Of a DNA stretch of 14,367 bases, positions 13,907 through 14,367 are shown one piece after another. Source of the stretch: JAXHMM01 sp964528445 (GTDB lineage: Bacteria > Bacteroidota > Rhodothermia > Balneolales > Balneolaceae); NCBI GenBank assembly GCA_964528445.1, contig CAZGSL010000043.1, forward strand, positions 1-14,367. Reading direction: 5' to 3'. Both the position numbers and the translations under genes were made by a program. Below the pieces are notes generated by a model. The model was not told the origin of the DNA. It ran no database searches and worked only from the letters and a program-made list of their open reading frames with translations. Positions within the stretch are counted from its first letter, which is position 1. Each line of letters starts with the position of its first letter.

Positions 13907-14367
13907 ATGTGCCTGATCGTGTTTTCATACCGCAACCATCCGCGATACGATCTCGTCTTTGCCGCCAACCGGGACGAGTTTTACCGTCGCCCGACCCGAG
14001 AGGCCGGTTTCTGGGATCGTGAGCCCCATCTTCTGGCCGGAAAGGATCTGAAGGGCGGCGGTACCTGGCTGGGAATGACGAAACGGGGAAAACTGGCGGC
14101 CCTCACCAATTTCAGGGATATGAGCAATTACGAGGAGAAGTCGACCAGCCGCGGCCACCTGGTGTTGAATTACCTGGCGGAGCACGAGGGAGATACCGTG
14201 GATTATCTCCGCAACGTCCACCGGGAAGCCGGCCAATACAACGGGTTCAACCTGATTGCCGGCTCAATCTGCCGGCTGATGTACTACTCCAACAGGCAGC
14301 AGGCCCTCCATTCCCTCCCGCCGGGGCTCTACGGGCTGAGCAATCACCTGCTGGATACCCCCTGGCC
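13907..14367 (+). CDS. NRDE / TANGO2-family protein (N-terminal part, cut by window edge)
   Basis: The first 153 residues are present, and the frame is open to the window end. The start MCLIVFSYRNHPRYDLVFAA followed by NRDEFYRRPT is the signature of the NRDE (TANGO2-like) family, named after its Asn-Arg-Asp-Glu motif. GGGTWLGM, ALTNFR, YNGFNLIAG and the LPPGLYGLSNHLLDTPWP block (about 136-153) follow in family order. The conserved Cys2 directly after Met fixes the start at 13907 and recalls N-terminal-nucleophile hydrolases, although no enzyme activity is established to my knowledge. Human TANGO2 is tied to metabolic disease, and a role in heme mobilisation has been proposed for the family. 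About the C-terminal two fifths of the expected length lies outside the window. It is transcribed away from the phosphatase gene; there is no Shine-Dalgarno. Confidence 0.92.
   Translation, partial: MCLIVFSYRNHPRYDLVFAANRDEFYRRPTREAGFWDREPHLLAGKDLKGGGTWLGMTKRGKLAALTNFRDMSNYEEKSTSRGHLVLNYLAEHEGDTVDYLRNVHREAGQYNGFNLIAGSICRLMYYSNRQQALHSLPPGLYGLSNHLLDTPW

Overview
The window reads as a GC-rich chromosomal segment of a Gram-negative bacterium of the Bacteroidota / Balneolota-Rhodothermota kind. The pointers are an Omp85-TamB pair, a PafA-type alkaline phosphatase lipoprotein, a TonB-dependent receptor with an N-terminal carboxypeptidase-regulatory-like domain, a CxxCH 'choice-of-anchor V'-like protein, starts that mostly lack a Shine-Dalgarno sequence, and one good match to the Bacteroidota -33/-7 promoter pattern. 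The phylum is an inference; no rRNA or other marker gene is present. I see no tRNA, rRNA, CRISPR, insertion sequence or phage gene.

Layout. Positions 1-2357 (minus) hold a TamA/BamA-like outer-membrane assembly protein followed immediately by the start of TamB, which runs off the left edge. A 174-bp divergent region with a 10-bp inverted repeat separates this from a plus-strand pair: a CDF zinc/divalent-metal exporter (2532-3482) overlapping by 4 bp a SCO1/SenC-type copper lipoprotein (3479-4057). Converging on it is pafA (4124-5767, minus). A second divergent region with a candidate promoter leads to a seven-bladed streptogramin-lyase-like lipoprotein (6000-7028) and a CxxCH protein (7104-7724). 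The right half is mostly minus strand, in transcription order: an 883-residue membrane SpoIIE/RsbU-type phosphatase (13708-11057), an MntR/DtxR metalloregulator (10933-10271) and a TonB-dependent receptor (10159-7745). A plus-strand NRDE/TANGO2 gene begins at 13907 and leaves the right edge.

How they fit. Several units deal with the envelope and metals: outer-membrane protein insertion (TamA/TamB), metal export coupled to a copper chaperone (CDF-SCO), phosphate scavenging (PafA), and a metalloregulator directly upstream of an outer-membrane receptor, which suggests metal-controlled import of a manganese or iron compound. The phosphatase has no anti-sigma kinase or STAS partner in the window. 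The gene set is mostly recognisable housekeeping and envelope functions. The parts least explained by known biology are the sensory half of the phosphatase, the propeller/CxxCH pair, and the regulator-receptor pair.
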